Shown one piece after another: positions 36,040 through 45,341 of a stretch of DNA of 64,000 bases (the stretch's first letter is position 1; each line of letters opens with the position of its first letter). Under the pieces are notes generated by a model. That model did not search any database. It saw only the letters and a program-made list of their open reading frames with translations, and was not told the origin of the DNA. The DNA comes from Agarilytica rhodophyticola. GTDB lineage: Bacteria > Pseudomonadota > Gammaproteobacteria > Pseudomonadales > Cellvibrionaceae. Location of the stretch: positions 3,502,501 through 3,566,500 of the forward strand of contig NZ_CP020038.1 in assembly GCF_002157225.2 (NCBI RefSeq), in the 5' to 3' direction. The position numbers and the translations under genes are program-made.

Positions 36040-36450
36040 CTATTTTTCAATCGTCTGGCTATTGGCTCGCCAAGCCCGGTAATCTCCTTTTAGGTGATAT
36101 ACTTTTGAATAATTTGCATCTTCTAAGTAATCAGTAACACGTCCCACGCGACCACCACTATGGCAATAAAATACAATGTCTTTATCAGCGAACTTATCCA
36201 ATAAAGATATATTATCAAGTATTTGATCATGGGGAATATTTATCGCACCAGGTACGCGCCCACGCTTGAACTCCGATGGTGTACGAACATCGATAACAGT
36301 AACGTTTTTAGTATCCGCTGCGATTTTATCCTTAAACTCTTGCTGACTTAAATGGATTACTCCGGTATCGCCAGCCTTGGTAAATAGTGAATATACGAAT
36401 AACATACATATTAAAGGTAGTAGTGTTATTGCTTTTTTGGATAGTGTCAT
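36040..36450 (-). CDS. exported rhodanese-domain protein
   Basis: 136 residues: an N-terminal hydrophobic signal or anchor (about 7-25) and one rhodanese domain with VTVIDVRTPSEFKRGRVPGA and active-site loop FYCHSGGRVGR, where C96 is the persulfide-carrying cysteine. It probably transfers sulfane sulfur in the periplasm. It lies at the distal end of the minus-strand sulfur-oxidation genes, 14 bp after the fatty acid hydroxylase gene. Confidence 0.9.
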   Translation of the reverse strand: MTLSKKAITLLPLICMLFVYSLFTKAGDTGVIHLSQQEFKDKIAADTKNVTVIDVRTPSEFKRGRVPGAINIPHDQILDNISLLDKFADKDIVFYCHSGGRVGRVTDYLEDANYSKVYHLKGDYRAWRANSQTIEK

Positions 36451-36464
36451 AGTGATTAATCTAT

Positions 36465-37259
36465 TTAATTAGGGTTATTTTTAAAGGGAAGTTTTAAACA
36501 CCATACGATGGAGGAGGGGGAGTCATTTTGATATTCTGACAAACCAATTGTCATGTTATCTTGCCCTCCTTGAACATCTTTAATATAGGTGCGACATAAT
36601 CTATCCCATACTGATAAGCAAAATCCGTAATTGCTGTCGGTTTCGTGAGGGAAAATAGAGTGATGAACTCGGTGCATACTTGGGGTCACAAACAATAGCC
36701 TTACGATTCTTTCAACGGCTAAAGGCAATTTAATATTTGAATGATTAAACATAGCTGAAGCATTCAGAATCACTTCAAAGGCGATCACTGCGAGGGGTAG
36801 AGGGCCTAAAATAACTACGATTAAGCATTTATATATCATTGAGAATAGGATTTCTATCGGGTGGAAGCGAATCCCAGTAGTTGCATCGATATCGCGATCA
36901 CAATGATGCACTCGGTGTAATTTCCATAATAAAGGCAGTTTATGCGACAATACATGCTGCACATAGATCGCAAAATCTAGCAGTATTACACCAATTATAA
37001 TGTCTAAATAAAGGGGCAGTGGCACCAAAGCGAGCAGCCCCCAACCATTGTCTAAGGCATATGCCGCAACTCCCACTGCTGTTATTGGACCTAATAATTT
37101 TAGGGCTAGGCTGTTTAAAAAAACTAACCCTAGATTGGTGACCCAGCGTCTGCTGCGGGTTTGTGTTCTCTTCTTATAAGGTAAGAGCGCTTCGATACTT
37201 ATCATAAGTAGCAATACAATTAAAAACACACTTAAACGGACAGCGGTACTTTCTAACAT
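36465..37259 (-). CDS. fatty acid hydroxylase/sterol desaturase family membrane protein
   Basis: 264 residues with several membrane spans and the histidine boxes HVLSHKLPLLWKLHRVHHCD, a central FHPIE and HRVHHSIFPHETDSNYGF, which bind the diiron centre of PF04116 enzymes. It probably hydroxylates or desaturates a lipid. It sits among sulfur-oxidation genes and precedes the rhodanese gene; the link is unexplained but the spacing suggests one transcript. A second family member is at 56959-57825. Confidence 0.88.
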   Translation of the reverse strand: MLESTAVRLSVFLIVLLLMISIEALLPYKKRTQTRSRRWVTNLGLVFLNSLALKLLGPITAVGVAAYALDNGWGLLALVPLPLYLDIIIGVILLDFAIYVQHVLSHKLPLLWKLHRVHHCDRDIDATTGIRFHPIEILFSMIYKCLIVVILGPLPLAVIAFEVILNASAMFNHSNIKLPLAVERIVRLLFVTPSMHRVHHSIFPHETDSNYGFCLSVWDRLCRTYIKDVQGGQDNMTIGLSEYQNDSPSSIVWCLKLPFKNNPN

Positions 37260-37363
37260 CGATGGTACATCCTAAATTTTGAGATAGGGGCTACTTTATT
37301 CTGTTATTCTTAACTTTATAAACTCCTAACTCCTTAAATTCTTAACCGCCTACTCCTAAATCC

Positions 37364-37558
37364 TTACTTTGATTTAGTTAAGGTATTTATCTTAAATACA
37401 CTGTACAGCGGGCAAAAATTTATAAAAGCAGTAATAATAAGAATAATGCCAACGTAGCCCCATAGAGTTTTCGGTCCAATAAAGGCTAAACTCAACAAGC
37501 ATAGACCAACAATAATGCGTAAAATTCTATCGATACTGCCAACATTAGTAGTAAACAT
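37364..37558 (-). CDS. YgaP-like DUF2892 membrane protein
   Basis: A 64-residue protein with two hydrophobic segments and the family start NVGSIDRILRIIVG plus FINFCPLYSVF. It corresponds to the membrane part of YgaP, without the rhodanese domain. ATG 37558 has GAAGGAG six bases upstream; an open frame running to 37594 is not needed. It is common in sulfide/thiosulfate gene clusters and probably passes reduced sulfur with the neighbouring rhodanese. Confidence 0.85.
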   Translation of the reverse strand: MFTTNVGSIDRILRIIVGLCLLSLAFIGPKTLWGYVGIILIITAFINFCPLYSVFKINTLTKSK

Positions 37559-37710
37559 GATGTAACTCCTTCGAAGTAAATAGTGCTGCGACACATAAAT
37601 ATGTATTGCGTCTTGGTATTAATAGTCTCGCTACTAATACTCACATAGGCGTTTTAGTGAGTCATGTGATCAAGTTACTGTTGAGCTTTCTTAATTTTGC
37701 TTGGCCCTTA

Positions 37711-38367
37711 TCAACAAGCCTTTGCATAGCGACTAAGGGCGTCTATATCAGTAATAATAATTTTGCCTCGTTGCTTTTTAATAACCTGTTCTGCTTCCAG
37801 CTTAGAGAGCTTTCTGGCAATCACTTCTCTTGCCGAGCCAATATCTTTGGCAATTTTTTCCTGGGTCATACTAACACAGTGGTTGGCATCACACTTCTCC
37901 AGCAGCAGTTTACTCATTTCTGCTGCGATATTACGTGATGTCATGCGGTCGATTAAGGAGACCAATGACGCGACGCGCTGGGCGTAATCTCGCAGTACAA
38001 ATTGGCTGAATTCGTCTGATATCCGTAGTGCTTTCTCGAACTGATCTGAGGGTAGGGCAACCGCTTCTATATCTGTTTCTGCCAGCGCGCGTGCGGCATA
38101 TATTTGATCACTCAGTAGTGCTGATGTCGTCAGAACACAAGTTTGATTCTCACTCATACGATATAGCAGAATGTCCCTTCCTGTACGAGACGTTAGCTCA
38201 ACTCGCACTGAGCCTTTGGTTATAATTAAAAACGCTTTACTTAGATCTCCTGGACGAAACAAAGCATCGTTCTTTTTGAACTGGATGCTTTGGGCTCTTA
38301 AATCACCTGCGATAAAAAAATCTTCTTTAAGTCCAAGGTTGCCCATCGATGGGTGGAAGAAACTCAT
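37711..38367 (-). CDS. Crp/Fnr family transcriptional regulator
   Basis: 218 residues with an N-terminal cNMP-binding-like beta-barrel (LFRPGDLSKAFLIITKGSVRV), a dimer helix and a C-terminal winged helix (MTQEKIAKDIGSAREVIARKL). The N-terminal iron-sulfur cysteine cluster of FNR is absent. An internal Cys in SENQTCVLTTSALL is a feature seen in regulators near rhodanese genes. It lies 14 bp after the second YeeE/YedE gene in the minus-strand run and may add redox or sulfur control. Confidence 0.88.
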   Translation of the reverse strand: MSFFHPSMGNLGLKEDFFIAGDLRAQSIQFKKNDALFRPGDLSKAFLIITKGSVRVELTSRTGRDILLYRMSENQTCVLTTSALLSDQIYAARALAETDIEAVALPSDQFEKALRISDEFSQFVLRDYAQRVASLVSLIDRMTSRNIAAEMSKLLLEKCDANHCVSMTQEKIAKDIGSAREVIARKLSKLEAEQVIKKQRGKIIITDIDALSRYAKAC

Positions 38368-38381
38368 ATTGATGCTCGTTT

Positions 38382-38810
38382 TTATGTGTGTGATACTTTT
38401 GTTCGGCTCGAAATCATATTAGCCGCTAGCATGCCGGCGCTCATCGCTAATAAAAATACCAAGGTTGTTGGTTGTAAGTACGCCAGAGCAGCTATTGCCG
38501 GCCCCGGGCAGTAACCATAAATACCCCAGCCTATGCCGAAGAGTAGGGCGCCTAAAATTAAATTTTTATCCACATCTTTTGTGCTAGGCAAATAAAACTC
38601 TTTGTCCAATAGCGGTGATTTGCCTTTCATAATAAAGCTAAAAGATAAGAGCGTTGTGCACAGTGCCGCAGCCATAACAAACATAAGATCGGGAGTCCAG
38701 GCGCCAAATACATCTAAAAAACCCAGCACTTTACTCGTATCCGTCATACCTGATAGAGCCAGTCCTACGCCAAATAAAATACCTGCAAGTAAAGAAAAGA
38801 TATTTTTCAT
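38382..38810 (-). CDS. YeeE/YedE family half-transporter, second subunit (PmpB-like)
   Basis: 142 residues and four hydrophobic segments, with LALSGMTDTSKVLGFLD and the signature GIGWGIYGYCPGPAIAAL, whose Cys is the probable sulfur-binding residue. Family members of this length work as a two-gene pair with the preceding gene. It is a predicted importer or exporter of thiosulfate-like or sulfane sulfur. It lies in the minus-strand operon behind the persulfide dioxygenase. Confidence 0.88.
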   Translation of the reverse strand: MKNIFSLLAGILFGVGLALSGMTDTSKVLGFLDVFGAWTPDLMFVMAAALCTTLLSFSFIMKGKSPLLDKEFYLPSTKDVDKNLILGALLFGIGWGIYGYCPGPAIAALAYLQPTTLVFLLAMSAGMLAANMISSRTKVSHT

Positions 38811-38878
38811 TTTGATATTCGTTTTGTTATGACCACCTCTGATAATTAGAAGTGGCTTTGTGTCTTATAAATTATTTT

Positions 38879-39292
38879 CTATGATGAGAAAAACCTAATT
38901 AAAGTTACGCTTATTATTCCAGCAAGCATAAAAATGATGGTTGCAATAATAGATCGCGGTGATAGGCGAGCAATACCACATACACCGTGGCCACTAGTAC
39001 ATCCACTACCTAGTTGAACACCTATGCCGACGATGAAGCCTCCAACTAATGCTGCAATATAAGAAGCATTCGCAGCAGGTGGTGGCATTTGACTGAGCCA
39101 ATGGAACAGTCCAGCGCCTAGAGGTAAACCAAGTAAAAAGGCAAGGCGCCATAAGCCATCCTGCGGACGGCTTATGGCGGCCCAAAAAATACCGCTAACA
39201 CCGCTAATTCTACCAAGTGCCCACAGCATTAATGTCGCTGCAAGCCCGATGAGTAAACCGCCAATAGAGGCGAGTATATAGTCGTTCATCAT
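38879..39292 (-). CDS. YeeE/YedE family half-transporter, first subunit (PmpA-like)
   Basis: 137 residues with four spans, [12 protein letters not shown] and the signature [20 protein letters not shown] with two conserved cysteines. Its start overlaps the SulP stop by four bases (ATGA), so translation is coupled. Together with the following gene it rebuilds the full YeeE/YedE fold and should move a reduced sulfur species across the inner membrane. Confidence 0.9.
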   Translation of the reverse strand: MMNDYILASIGGLLIGLAATLMLWALGRISGVSGIFWAAISRPQDGLWRLAFLLGLPLGAGLFHWLSQMPPPAANASYIAALVGGFIVGIGVQLGSGCTSGHGVCGIARLSPRSIIATIIFMLAGIISVTLIRFFSS

Positions 39293-41016
39293 CTACAATT
39301 TATTTTATCTTTGAGTACTTCGTTTACTGCTTGAAATTGGGTTAAATATATATTACCCGAAAGCATTTTAGGAAAGCCGGACTTTTTTAATGCGTCCATA
39401 ACCGGGCCTTTAACTTCGGACAAATGCAATGTCACACCTTGTGATGCTAGACGTGTATTAATGGTCTCCAAAGTCTCAAGTGCGCTGTAGTCAATTTCGT
39501 TAACTGCACTGCACATTAAAATAACATGGTAAATTTCGTCCCGTTGATAGATGGCACTGTAGATGGCATCTTCCAAAAAGTTTGCGTTAATAAAATATAA
39601 GCTCTCATCTATACGCAACGACAGCAAATGTGGATGGGTTTGCACATGGTAACGACGAATGTTACGAAAATGCTCTGTGCCTGCAACCAAGCCTACTTCT
39701 GCAATATGAGGTTTTGACGCGCGATATAGATGCAATAATATGGAGGCAATAATTCCTGCCGAGACACCTTTCTCAACACCGTAAAATAAAGTGATACAGA
39801 CAGTGGCGCTGACGGCAAGAAAGTCATGTTTATCGTACTTCCAGGTCTTTTTAAAAATAGATAGGTCAATAAGCGAGATAACCGCGACAATTATCGTCGC
39901 TGCTAAAGTCGCTTTTGGTAAGTAAAATAGTACGGGAGTTAAAAACAGTGCGGCCAGACCAATGCCAATGGCCGCAAAAATACTCGCAGCTTGAGTGGAT
40001 GCACCAGCATCAAAATTTACCACCGAGCGAGAAAATCCCCCGGTTACTGGAAAAGCGCCGGCGATCGCAGAGGCGATATTTGCACTACCTAAGCCAATTA
40101 ATTCCTGATTAGGATCAATTTTTTGCCGCCGTTTTGCCGCCAAAGTTTTCCCTACTGATACCGACTCAATATAGCCTATGATAGAGATAAAAAAGGCTGG
40201 AAGAGTGAGGGTTTTCACCAATTCCCAGGATGGTAGAGTCAATGAAAAAGTGGGAAGGCCTGACGGAATATGGCCTACGAGAGCAACTTCATATGTTTGA
40301 AGATCAAAGATGTAGGCCACTAATATGGTACTAATGACAGCAATGATAGGTGATATTTTTGCTAAAAATAGGGTGGTTCTATCACTCAAGCCAAACGCCC
40401 TTAACATGGTCGTTGCATATTTTTTTGCGCAAATTAAAAACAATAATGCACACAAACCAAGAATTAATGTTATGACATTGGTCTGGTGAGCGTGGGTAGA
40501 AAAAGTATGAAGGATCTCACTTAGTGTATCCCCGGAGGCCTGCACACCAAAAATATGTTTTAGCTGACTAAGAGCAATAATAACCCCCGACGCAGTAATA
40601 AAGCCTGAAATAACCGAGTGAGATAAAAAGTTAGCGATAAGACCCAACTTTAGTATTCCCATTAACAACAACATGATGCCAGATAGTGCGGCTAAGGTGA
40701 TGGCGGCATTAAGATATTCGCTACTACCTTGTGCCACAATATTTCCCAATGTTGTCGCGGTCATTAATGAAATAACAGCTACTGGGCCCACAGATAAAGT
40801 TCTACTGCTGCCGAGCAAGGCATAAATAACCAAAGGCGTGATACTGGCGTACAGACCAACTTCGGCAGGAACACCTGCCAAAATTGCATAGGCCAGAGAT
40901 TGTGGAATTAATAATACCGTTACTACAAAGCCTGCGATTAAATCACTGACTAATAGGGATTTATTGTAGCTCGGTAACCACTTTAAAATAGGCAGATAAT
41001 GAGATATGTTTTCCAT
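39289..41016 (-). CDS. SulP family sulfate/anion permease with STAS domain
   Basis: 575 residues: about 12 spans with the SulP start LVSDLIAGFVVTVLLIPQSL, then AYAILAGVPAEVGLYASI, and the motif ANIASAIAGAFPVTGGFSRS, followed by a C-terminal STAS domain (about 455-560; HVILMCSAVNEIDYSALETL). It probably exports or imports sulfate, sulfite or bicarbonate. Placed six bases after the SQR fusion gene, it is likely to remove oxidised sulfur products. Confidence 0.92.
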   Translation of the reverse strand: MENISHYLPILKWLPSYNKSLLVSDLIAGFVVTVLLIPQSLAYAILAGVPAEVGLYASITPLVIYALLGSSRTLSVGPVAVISLMTATTLGNIVAQGSSEYLNAAITLAALSGIMLLLMGILKLGLIANFLSHSVISGFITASGVIIALSQLKHIFGVQASGDTLSEILHTFSTHAHQTNVITLILGLCALLFLICAKKYATTMLRAFGLSDRTTLFLAKISPIIAVISTILVAYIFDLQTYEVALVGHIPSGLPTFSLTLPSWELVKTLTLPAFFISIIGYIESVSVGKTLAAKRRQKIDPNQELIGLGSANIASAIAGAFPVTGGFSRSVVNFDAGASTQAASIFAAIGIGLAALFLTPVLFYLPKATLAATIIVAVISLIDLSIFKKTWKYDKHDFLAVSATVCITLFYGVEKGVSAGIIASILLHLYRASKPHIAEVGLVAGTEHFRNIRRYHVQTHPHLLSLRIDESLYFINANFLEDAIYSAIYQRDEIYHVILMCSAVNEIDYSALETLETINTRLASQGVTLHLSEVKGPVMDALKKSGFPKMLSGNIYLTQFQAVNEVLKDKINCR

Positions 41017-41022
41017 TTTAAC

Positions 41023-42627
41023 TCAACGTTTTATTGGCTTTGCCAACCATTCATGACCTTTGAGCATGCCTTGCCAATAAATTACTGGCAACATACGTGC
41101 TTTTAGAAACCAAGCGAGTTTAGTTGGCTTTAAACCATTATTTATCCAGCTTGGAAAAGTTGGCAGGAGTTTGCCGCCATAACCAAATTCTGCGAGCACT
41201 ATTTTGCCTCGTTCAACGGTTAATGGACAAGAGCCATAACCATCGTAAGCCGCTGACATTGCTCTTTGATTCATGGAGTCGGTAATATTTTCTGCCACTA
41301 CTGGAACTTGCTTCCTAACGGCTGCCAGAGTTTTCGCATTGGGAGTATTGAGAGTATCGCCCAACCCCCAAATATTGTCATAACGTGTATGACGCAAAGT
41401 ATTAGGGTCAACCTCTAACCAGCCCTTGTCATCAGATAATTCACTGTGCTTGATAAAATCTAACGGCACTTGAGGAGGGCAGACATGTAACATATCAAAG
41501 TCAGTTTCATTGAAGACCTCATTGCCTTCTTCATCCTTAGATATAAACCATGCCTTTTTATTTTCGCCATCCACTTTCTTCAAGGTTTGATTGAAATTAA
41601 GTGTGGCTTGATACTTCTGCATATAAGATTCAAGCGCTGGAAGATAATCTTTTACACCAAATAATACGCCACCAGAATTGTAAAAATGTATGTCGATATT
41701 ATTGAGTAGATTGTTCTTGAACCAGTGGTCGGCAGATAAATATAAGGCTTTTTGTGGCGCGCCGGCACATTTAATAGGCATAAGAGGTTGTGTGAAAATC
41801 GCTTTTCCTTGTTTTAGTTCTGTCACTAACTGCCAAGTATAGGGAGCCAGATCATAGCGATAATTAGAGGTGACGCCATTTTTTCCTAAGGTTTCTGATA
41901 AGCCTTCAACGGCTTGCCAGTCAAGCTTTAAACCGGGTGCGATAACTAAGTGTTGGTAATAAATATGGCTACCGTTATCTAGCTGCACTTTATTTTCTGT
42001 GGGCTGGAAACCTTCCACGCTTTGTTGTATCCAGGAAACGCCGTCGGGAATTAGATCTTGTGTTTCTCGTCGGGTAGTTTTAACGTCAAAAACACCTCCG
42101 CCGACCATGGTCCATCCAGGCTGGTAGAAGTGATATTGTGCTGGGTCTACAATGGCAATGAGTAGCTTAGGTTGCCTTTTTAAAAGGCTGGATGCCATAG
42201 CTATTCCACCTGAACCGCCACCGACAATAAGAACATCAAAACGCTCACTGGCGATATTGCTTCGCTTGTTATCTACTTTAGAAGCTGACGAGTCATTGGC
42301 TTGGCTTTGTGCTTCTTCCCAAAGGTGAGCCGAGCGCCTGCCCGTGCGGCAATAAGCATGAATATTTTTTCCGGCGTTTTGGTATTTTAAAAACTCTCTG
42401 ATGTAGCGCTTGTCCATATTACCCATGGTAAAAGGTAAATATATACACTCTATGTTAAAACCTTTGGCTACAGTTTCGATATCATTATATGACGTCTGGT
42501 CGGCCGCTTCGCCATCGGGACGATTACAAATTAGGATCTCAATGCCCATGTCAGCAAGTTGAGAAATATCATTAGACGTCAGTTGTCCCGATACCGATAC
42601 CTTGTTGGAGAGTTGCGTAATATTCAT
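41023..42627 (-). CDS. DUF442 phosphatase/rhodanese-like domain fused to sulfide:quinone oxidoreductase
   Basis: 534 residues from ATG 42627, which follows GAAGG. Residues 1-105 are a DUF442/TIGR01244 domain with the phosphatase-like loop HAYCRTGRRSAHLW. Residues about 130-534 are a flavoprotein of the SQR type: FAD motif DVLIVGGGSGGIAMASSLL, active cysteine in PIKCAGAPQKALYL, and YGSCPLTVERGKIVLAEF near the C-terminus. It should oxidise sulfide to a sulfane species with quinone as acceptor. The fused domain may transfer that sulfur. It lies between the dioxygenase and SulP genes. Confidence 0.9.
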   Translation of the reverse strand: MNITQLSNKVSVSGQLTSNDISQLADMGIEILICNRPDGEAADQTSYNDIETVAKGFNIECIYLPFTMGNMDKRYIREFLKYQNAGKNIHAYCRTGRRSAHLWEEAQSQANDSSASKVDNKRSNIASERFDVLIVGGGSGGIAMASSLLKRQPKLLIAIVDPAQYHFYQPGWTMVGGGVFDVKTTRRETQDLIPDGVSWIQQSVEGFQPTENKVQLDNGSHIYYQHLVIAPGLKLDWQAVEGLSETLGKNGVTSNYRYDLAPYTWQLVTELKQGKAIFTQPLMPIKCAGAPQKALYLSADHWFKNNLLNNIDIHFYNSGGVLFGVKDYLPALESYMQKYQATLNFNQTLKKVDGENKKAWFISKDEEGNEVFNETDFDMLHVCPPQVPLDFIKHSELSDDKGWLEVDPNTLRHTRYDNIWGLGDTLNTPNAKTLAAVRKQVPVVAENITDSMNQRAMSAAYDGYGSCPLTVERGKIVLAEFGYGGKLLPTFPSWINNGLKPTKLAWFLKARMLPVIYWQGMLKGHEWLAKPIKR

Positions 42628-42671
42628 GTTGTTACCTTCTTGTCTCATTATTATGTGGGCAAATTTATGGA

Positions 42672-43565
42672 TTATTTGAACGCGTCTATAGGGATTTTTA
42701 AATAAACGGTGTCATTGTTTTCGGGTTTAGGAAAATTTCCCGCGCGCATATTGATCTGTAGTGAAGGCAGGATAAGTCGAGGCATTGATAACGTTTTGTC
42801 ACGTGCGGTACGCAATTCTACAAAAGCATTTTTTAGCATTTGATTATTAATATGAATGTTTTTTTGACGCTGTTCTTCTACCGTAGTCTGGTATTCTAAG
42901 TCCCGCCCATTAGGACAATAGTCGTGACACATAAAGAGCCTAGTTTGCTCGGGTAAACTAAATATTTTCTGAATAGAATCATAAAGAGTGGCGGCGTCTC
43001 CACCTGGAAAGTCGGCTCTGGCTGTGCCACTGTCTGGCATAAATAAAGTGTCTCCAACGAACGCTGCATCGCCTATAACATGTGTCATGCATGCGGGAGT
43101 GTGGCCCGGTGTTGCAATTGCTTTGCACGTTACATTACCCACTTTGTAAACTTCATTATCTTCAAATAAGTGATCAAACTGCGAACCGTTTCGTTCAAAT
43201 TCACTTCCCTCATTAAAAATCTTCCCGAACGATTCTTGCACCACCTGTATATTTTTGCCGATGGCGAGCGTGCCTCCAAGCTTACTTTGGATATAAGGTG
43301 CCGCAGATAAGTGATCGGCATGTACATGGGTTTCAATAAGCCATTGCACAGTGAGGTGCTTTTTCTCAATATATTCGATAATACGATCAGCGCACTCGAA
43401 GCCTATTCCTCCTGAGGCATAATCAAAATCTAAGACCGCATCAATAATTGCACAGCTCTTTGTGGTCGGGTCTTGCACAACATAGGAGAAGGTATTTGAG
43501 TCAGAATCAAAAAATGGCGCAACAATAGGTGGCACTGCTGTGGGTGAAACTTCTGATGTAGTCAT
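42672..43565 (-). CDS. persulfide dioxygenase (ETHE1-like metallo-beta-lactamase fold)
   Basis: 297 residues from ATG 43565; upstream codons in the open frame are not conserved. It has the metal motif ETHVHADHLSAAPYIQSKLG, GHTPACMTHVIGDAAFVGDTLF, DSGTARADFPGGDA and MCHDY of ETHE1-type persulfide dioxygenases, which oxidise glutathione persulfide to sulfite. A sigma54 promoter sits 65 bp upstream and the sulfane-sulfur activator FisR is divergent, so this is the first gene of a sulfide-detoxification operon. Confidence 0.9.
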   Translation of the reverse strand: MTTSEVSPTAVPPIVAPFFDSDSNTFSYVVQDPTTKSCAIIDAVLDFDYASGGIGFECADRIIEYIEKKHLTVQWLIETHVHADHLSAAPYIQSKLGGTLAIGKNIQVVQESFGKIFNEGSEFERNGSQFDHLFEDNEVYKVGNVTCKAIATPGHTPACMTHVIGDAAFVGDTLFMPDSGTARADFPGGDAATLYDSIQKIFSLPEQTRLFMCHDYCPNGRDLEYQTTVEEQRQKNIHINNQMLKNAFVELRTARDKTLSMPRLILPSLQINMRAGNFPKPENNDTVYLKIPIDAFK

Positions 43566-43629
43566 CTTTCTTACTCTTTTTCCAAGCAAATCAAATAAAC
43601 GGGTATGTATACATAGTAAAATTGCATAG

Positions 43630-43645
43630 AGCACAACTTATACCA
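43630..43645 (-). promoter_or_regulatory. sigma54 (-24/-12) promoter of the persulfide dioxygenase operon
   Basis: On the minus strand TGGTATAAGTTGTGCT matches the -24/-12 consensus, with GG and GC at exact spacing and only two departures from preferred bases. Transcription would start about 54 bases before the dioxygenase ATG. Confidence 0.75.
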
Positions 43646-43728
43646 ATTTTGTATAAGCTTATAACTATTTGTTTTTAAAGGGTTTATAAATATCTGACCG
43701 TTTTTTGTTCTTGACTTGCTACTGAGAC

Positions 43729-43759
43729 TTTGTCAATTTTGACTGATAACTTTGACAAA
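43729..43759. promoter_or_regulatory. candidate FisR activator site
   Basis: TTTGTCAA and its exact complement TTGACAAA, 15 bases apart, lie about 85-115 bp upstream of the sigma54 promoter and just before the fisR start. The distance is right for an enhancer of a sigma54 activator; autoregulation is possible. Confidence 0.5.
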
Positions 43760-43773
43760 AATGGCAAATCTTT

Positions 43774-45096
43774 ATGAAATTGATTGCAAGTGATCGTGCT
43801 ACCTCACCTCTGAGAAGCATGCTTGAAGGCTACGACTGTCCAGCCATCTTGGTTTCGGTGGACTATCAAATTTTGGCGACCAACAATTTGTATCGCGATG
43901 CCTTTGGCGAAATTGAACTCAATCATAAGCCCCGTTGCTTCGAAGTTTCCCACGGCTATAAAGTACCTTGTGATCAAGCTGGCGAAGACTGTCCACTAAG
44001 TGCTGCACGCGCATCGGGGCATCGCGAGCGGGTTTTGCATATACATCAAACGCCTCGTGGCCGTGAGCATGTTAATGTGGAAATGCTGCCTATTTTTGAT
44101 GAAAACAATCGTTTGTCTTTTTTCGTTGAGCTTTTGCGTGCAGTGCCATTAGCCAGTGCCAAGGATTCTGAGAAGAAGCTGGTGGGTATGAGTGAGGCTT
44201 TTAATCACATGTTAAGTAAGATCGCCCGTGTGGGGGTTACCGAAACATCGGTTTTATTGCTCGGAGAGTCGGGTACAGGTAAGGAATTAGCGGCACAAGC
44301 GATTCATATGGCGAGTGTTAGAAAAGATAAGCCACTAGTAACCTTAGAATGTGCTGGTTTAACTGAATCGCTTTTTGAAAGTGAGCTTTTTGGGCATGTG
44401 CGAGGGGCGTTCACCGGGGCGCATAATAGTAAACAAGGCCTGGCAGAATTGGCCAATGGCGGCACGCTTTTTCTCGATGAAATTGGCGATGTGCCATTAA
44501 GTATTCAAGTAAAGCTGTTACGTTTATTAGAGAGTGGAAGCTATCGCCCGGTTGGTAGTGCTGAAGTGAAACGTGCCGATTTTCGCTTGATTTGTGCAAC
44601 CCATAAAAATATTTTAAATATGGTGAAGGAGGGGTCTTTTAGACAAGATTTATATTACCGTATTAATGTATTTCCCATTCGCACACCCTCACTTGCTGAA
44701 AGGCAAGAAGATATTCCTTTATTAGTCAAAACACTCATACACCAGATAAGTCCAAATAAAGAGTACTATGTAACAGATTCAGCGATGAAAGTGCTAAGAC
44801 AACATCACTATGTAGGTAATATTCGCGAACTGCGTAACATTCTAAATCGGGCCATTGTTTTGGCAGACACTAATATGCTAGAAGAGAATATTATTACGGA
44901 AAGTATTAGTGCTGATTTTCATCCAGTCGTATCGATAGAAGACGAAGTGGATAGTTTTAATGAACTTGTTGATTTAAAAACAGCAGAAAAAAACTACCTA
45001 AGTAAACTTATGGCGAAATTCTCTGGCGATAAAGAAAAAGTATCAACAATTGCCGGTATAAGCATCCGATCATTATATCGGAAATTAGAAGAGTGA
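43774..45096 (+). CDS. fisR: FisR-type sigma54-dependent activator sensing sulfane sulfur
   Basis: 440 residues: an N-terminal sensor domain (1-125), an AAA+ domain with Walker [15 protein letters not shown] and sigma54-contact loop GAFTGA, and a Fis-type HTH at the C-terminus. The sensor has C55, C66 and C73, the same 11- and 7-residue spacing as C53, C64 and C71 through which the characterised Cupriavidus FisR senses sulfane sulfur. It is divergent from the persulfide dioxygenase operon, which carries a sigma54 promoter. Function is therefore well supported, though untested here. Confidence 0.9.
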   Translation: MKLIASDRATSPLRSMLEGYDCPAILVSVDYQILATNNLYRDAFGEIELNHKPRCFEVSHGYKVPCDQAGEDCPLSAARASGHRERVLHIHQTPRGREHVNVEMLPIFDENNRLSFFVELLRAVPLASAKDSEKKLVGMSEAFNHMLSKIARVGVTETSVLLLGESGTGKELAAQAIHMASVRKDKPLVTLECAGLTESLFESELFGHVRGAFTGAHNSKQGLAELANGGTLFLDEIGDVPLSIQVKLLRLLESGSYRPVGSAEVKRADFRLICATHKNILNMVKEGSFRQDLYYRINVFPIRTPSLAERQEDIPLLVKTLIHQISPNKEYYVTDSAMKVLRQHHYVGNIRELRNILNRAIVLADTNMLEENIITESISADFHPVVSIEDEVDSFNELVDLKTAEKNYLSKLMAKFSGDKEKVSTIAGISIRSLYRKLEE

Positions 45097-45246
45097 TCAG
45101 AGTCTGTCCTAGGGCCTGTTCACACTAATTTAACCGCTCCTGTTTGCACTCAAAGGCGCTAATCAAGGCGCGAAGAGTGTAGTTTAGTCGCTCTAAATGA
45201 GCGATGAGTAACGCAGAGTAGCGCCTTTGAGTGCAAACCCGAATAG

Positions 45247-45292
45247 CCACATGGATGTGGTGTATTAGGGCAGTGCAGGAGCAACTGCCAAG
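45247..45292. repeat. hairpin module 1 inside the MITE-like element
   Basis: CCACAT-GG-ATGTGG (45247-45260) is followed by GGCAGT-GCAGGAGCA-ACTGCC. It is homologous to module 2, with paired substitutions in the stems. Confidence 0.75.
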
Positions 45293-45341
45293 GGCTGGTA
45301 GCATTTTTCCGCCTAGCGTCGTTAACACGCACTTATTTATG

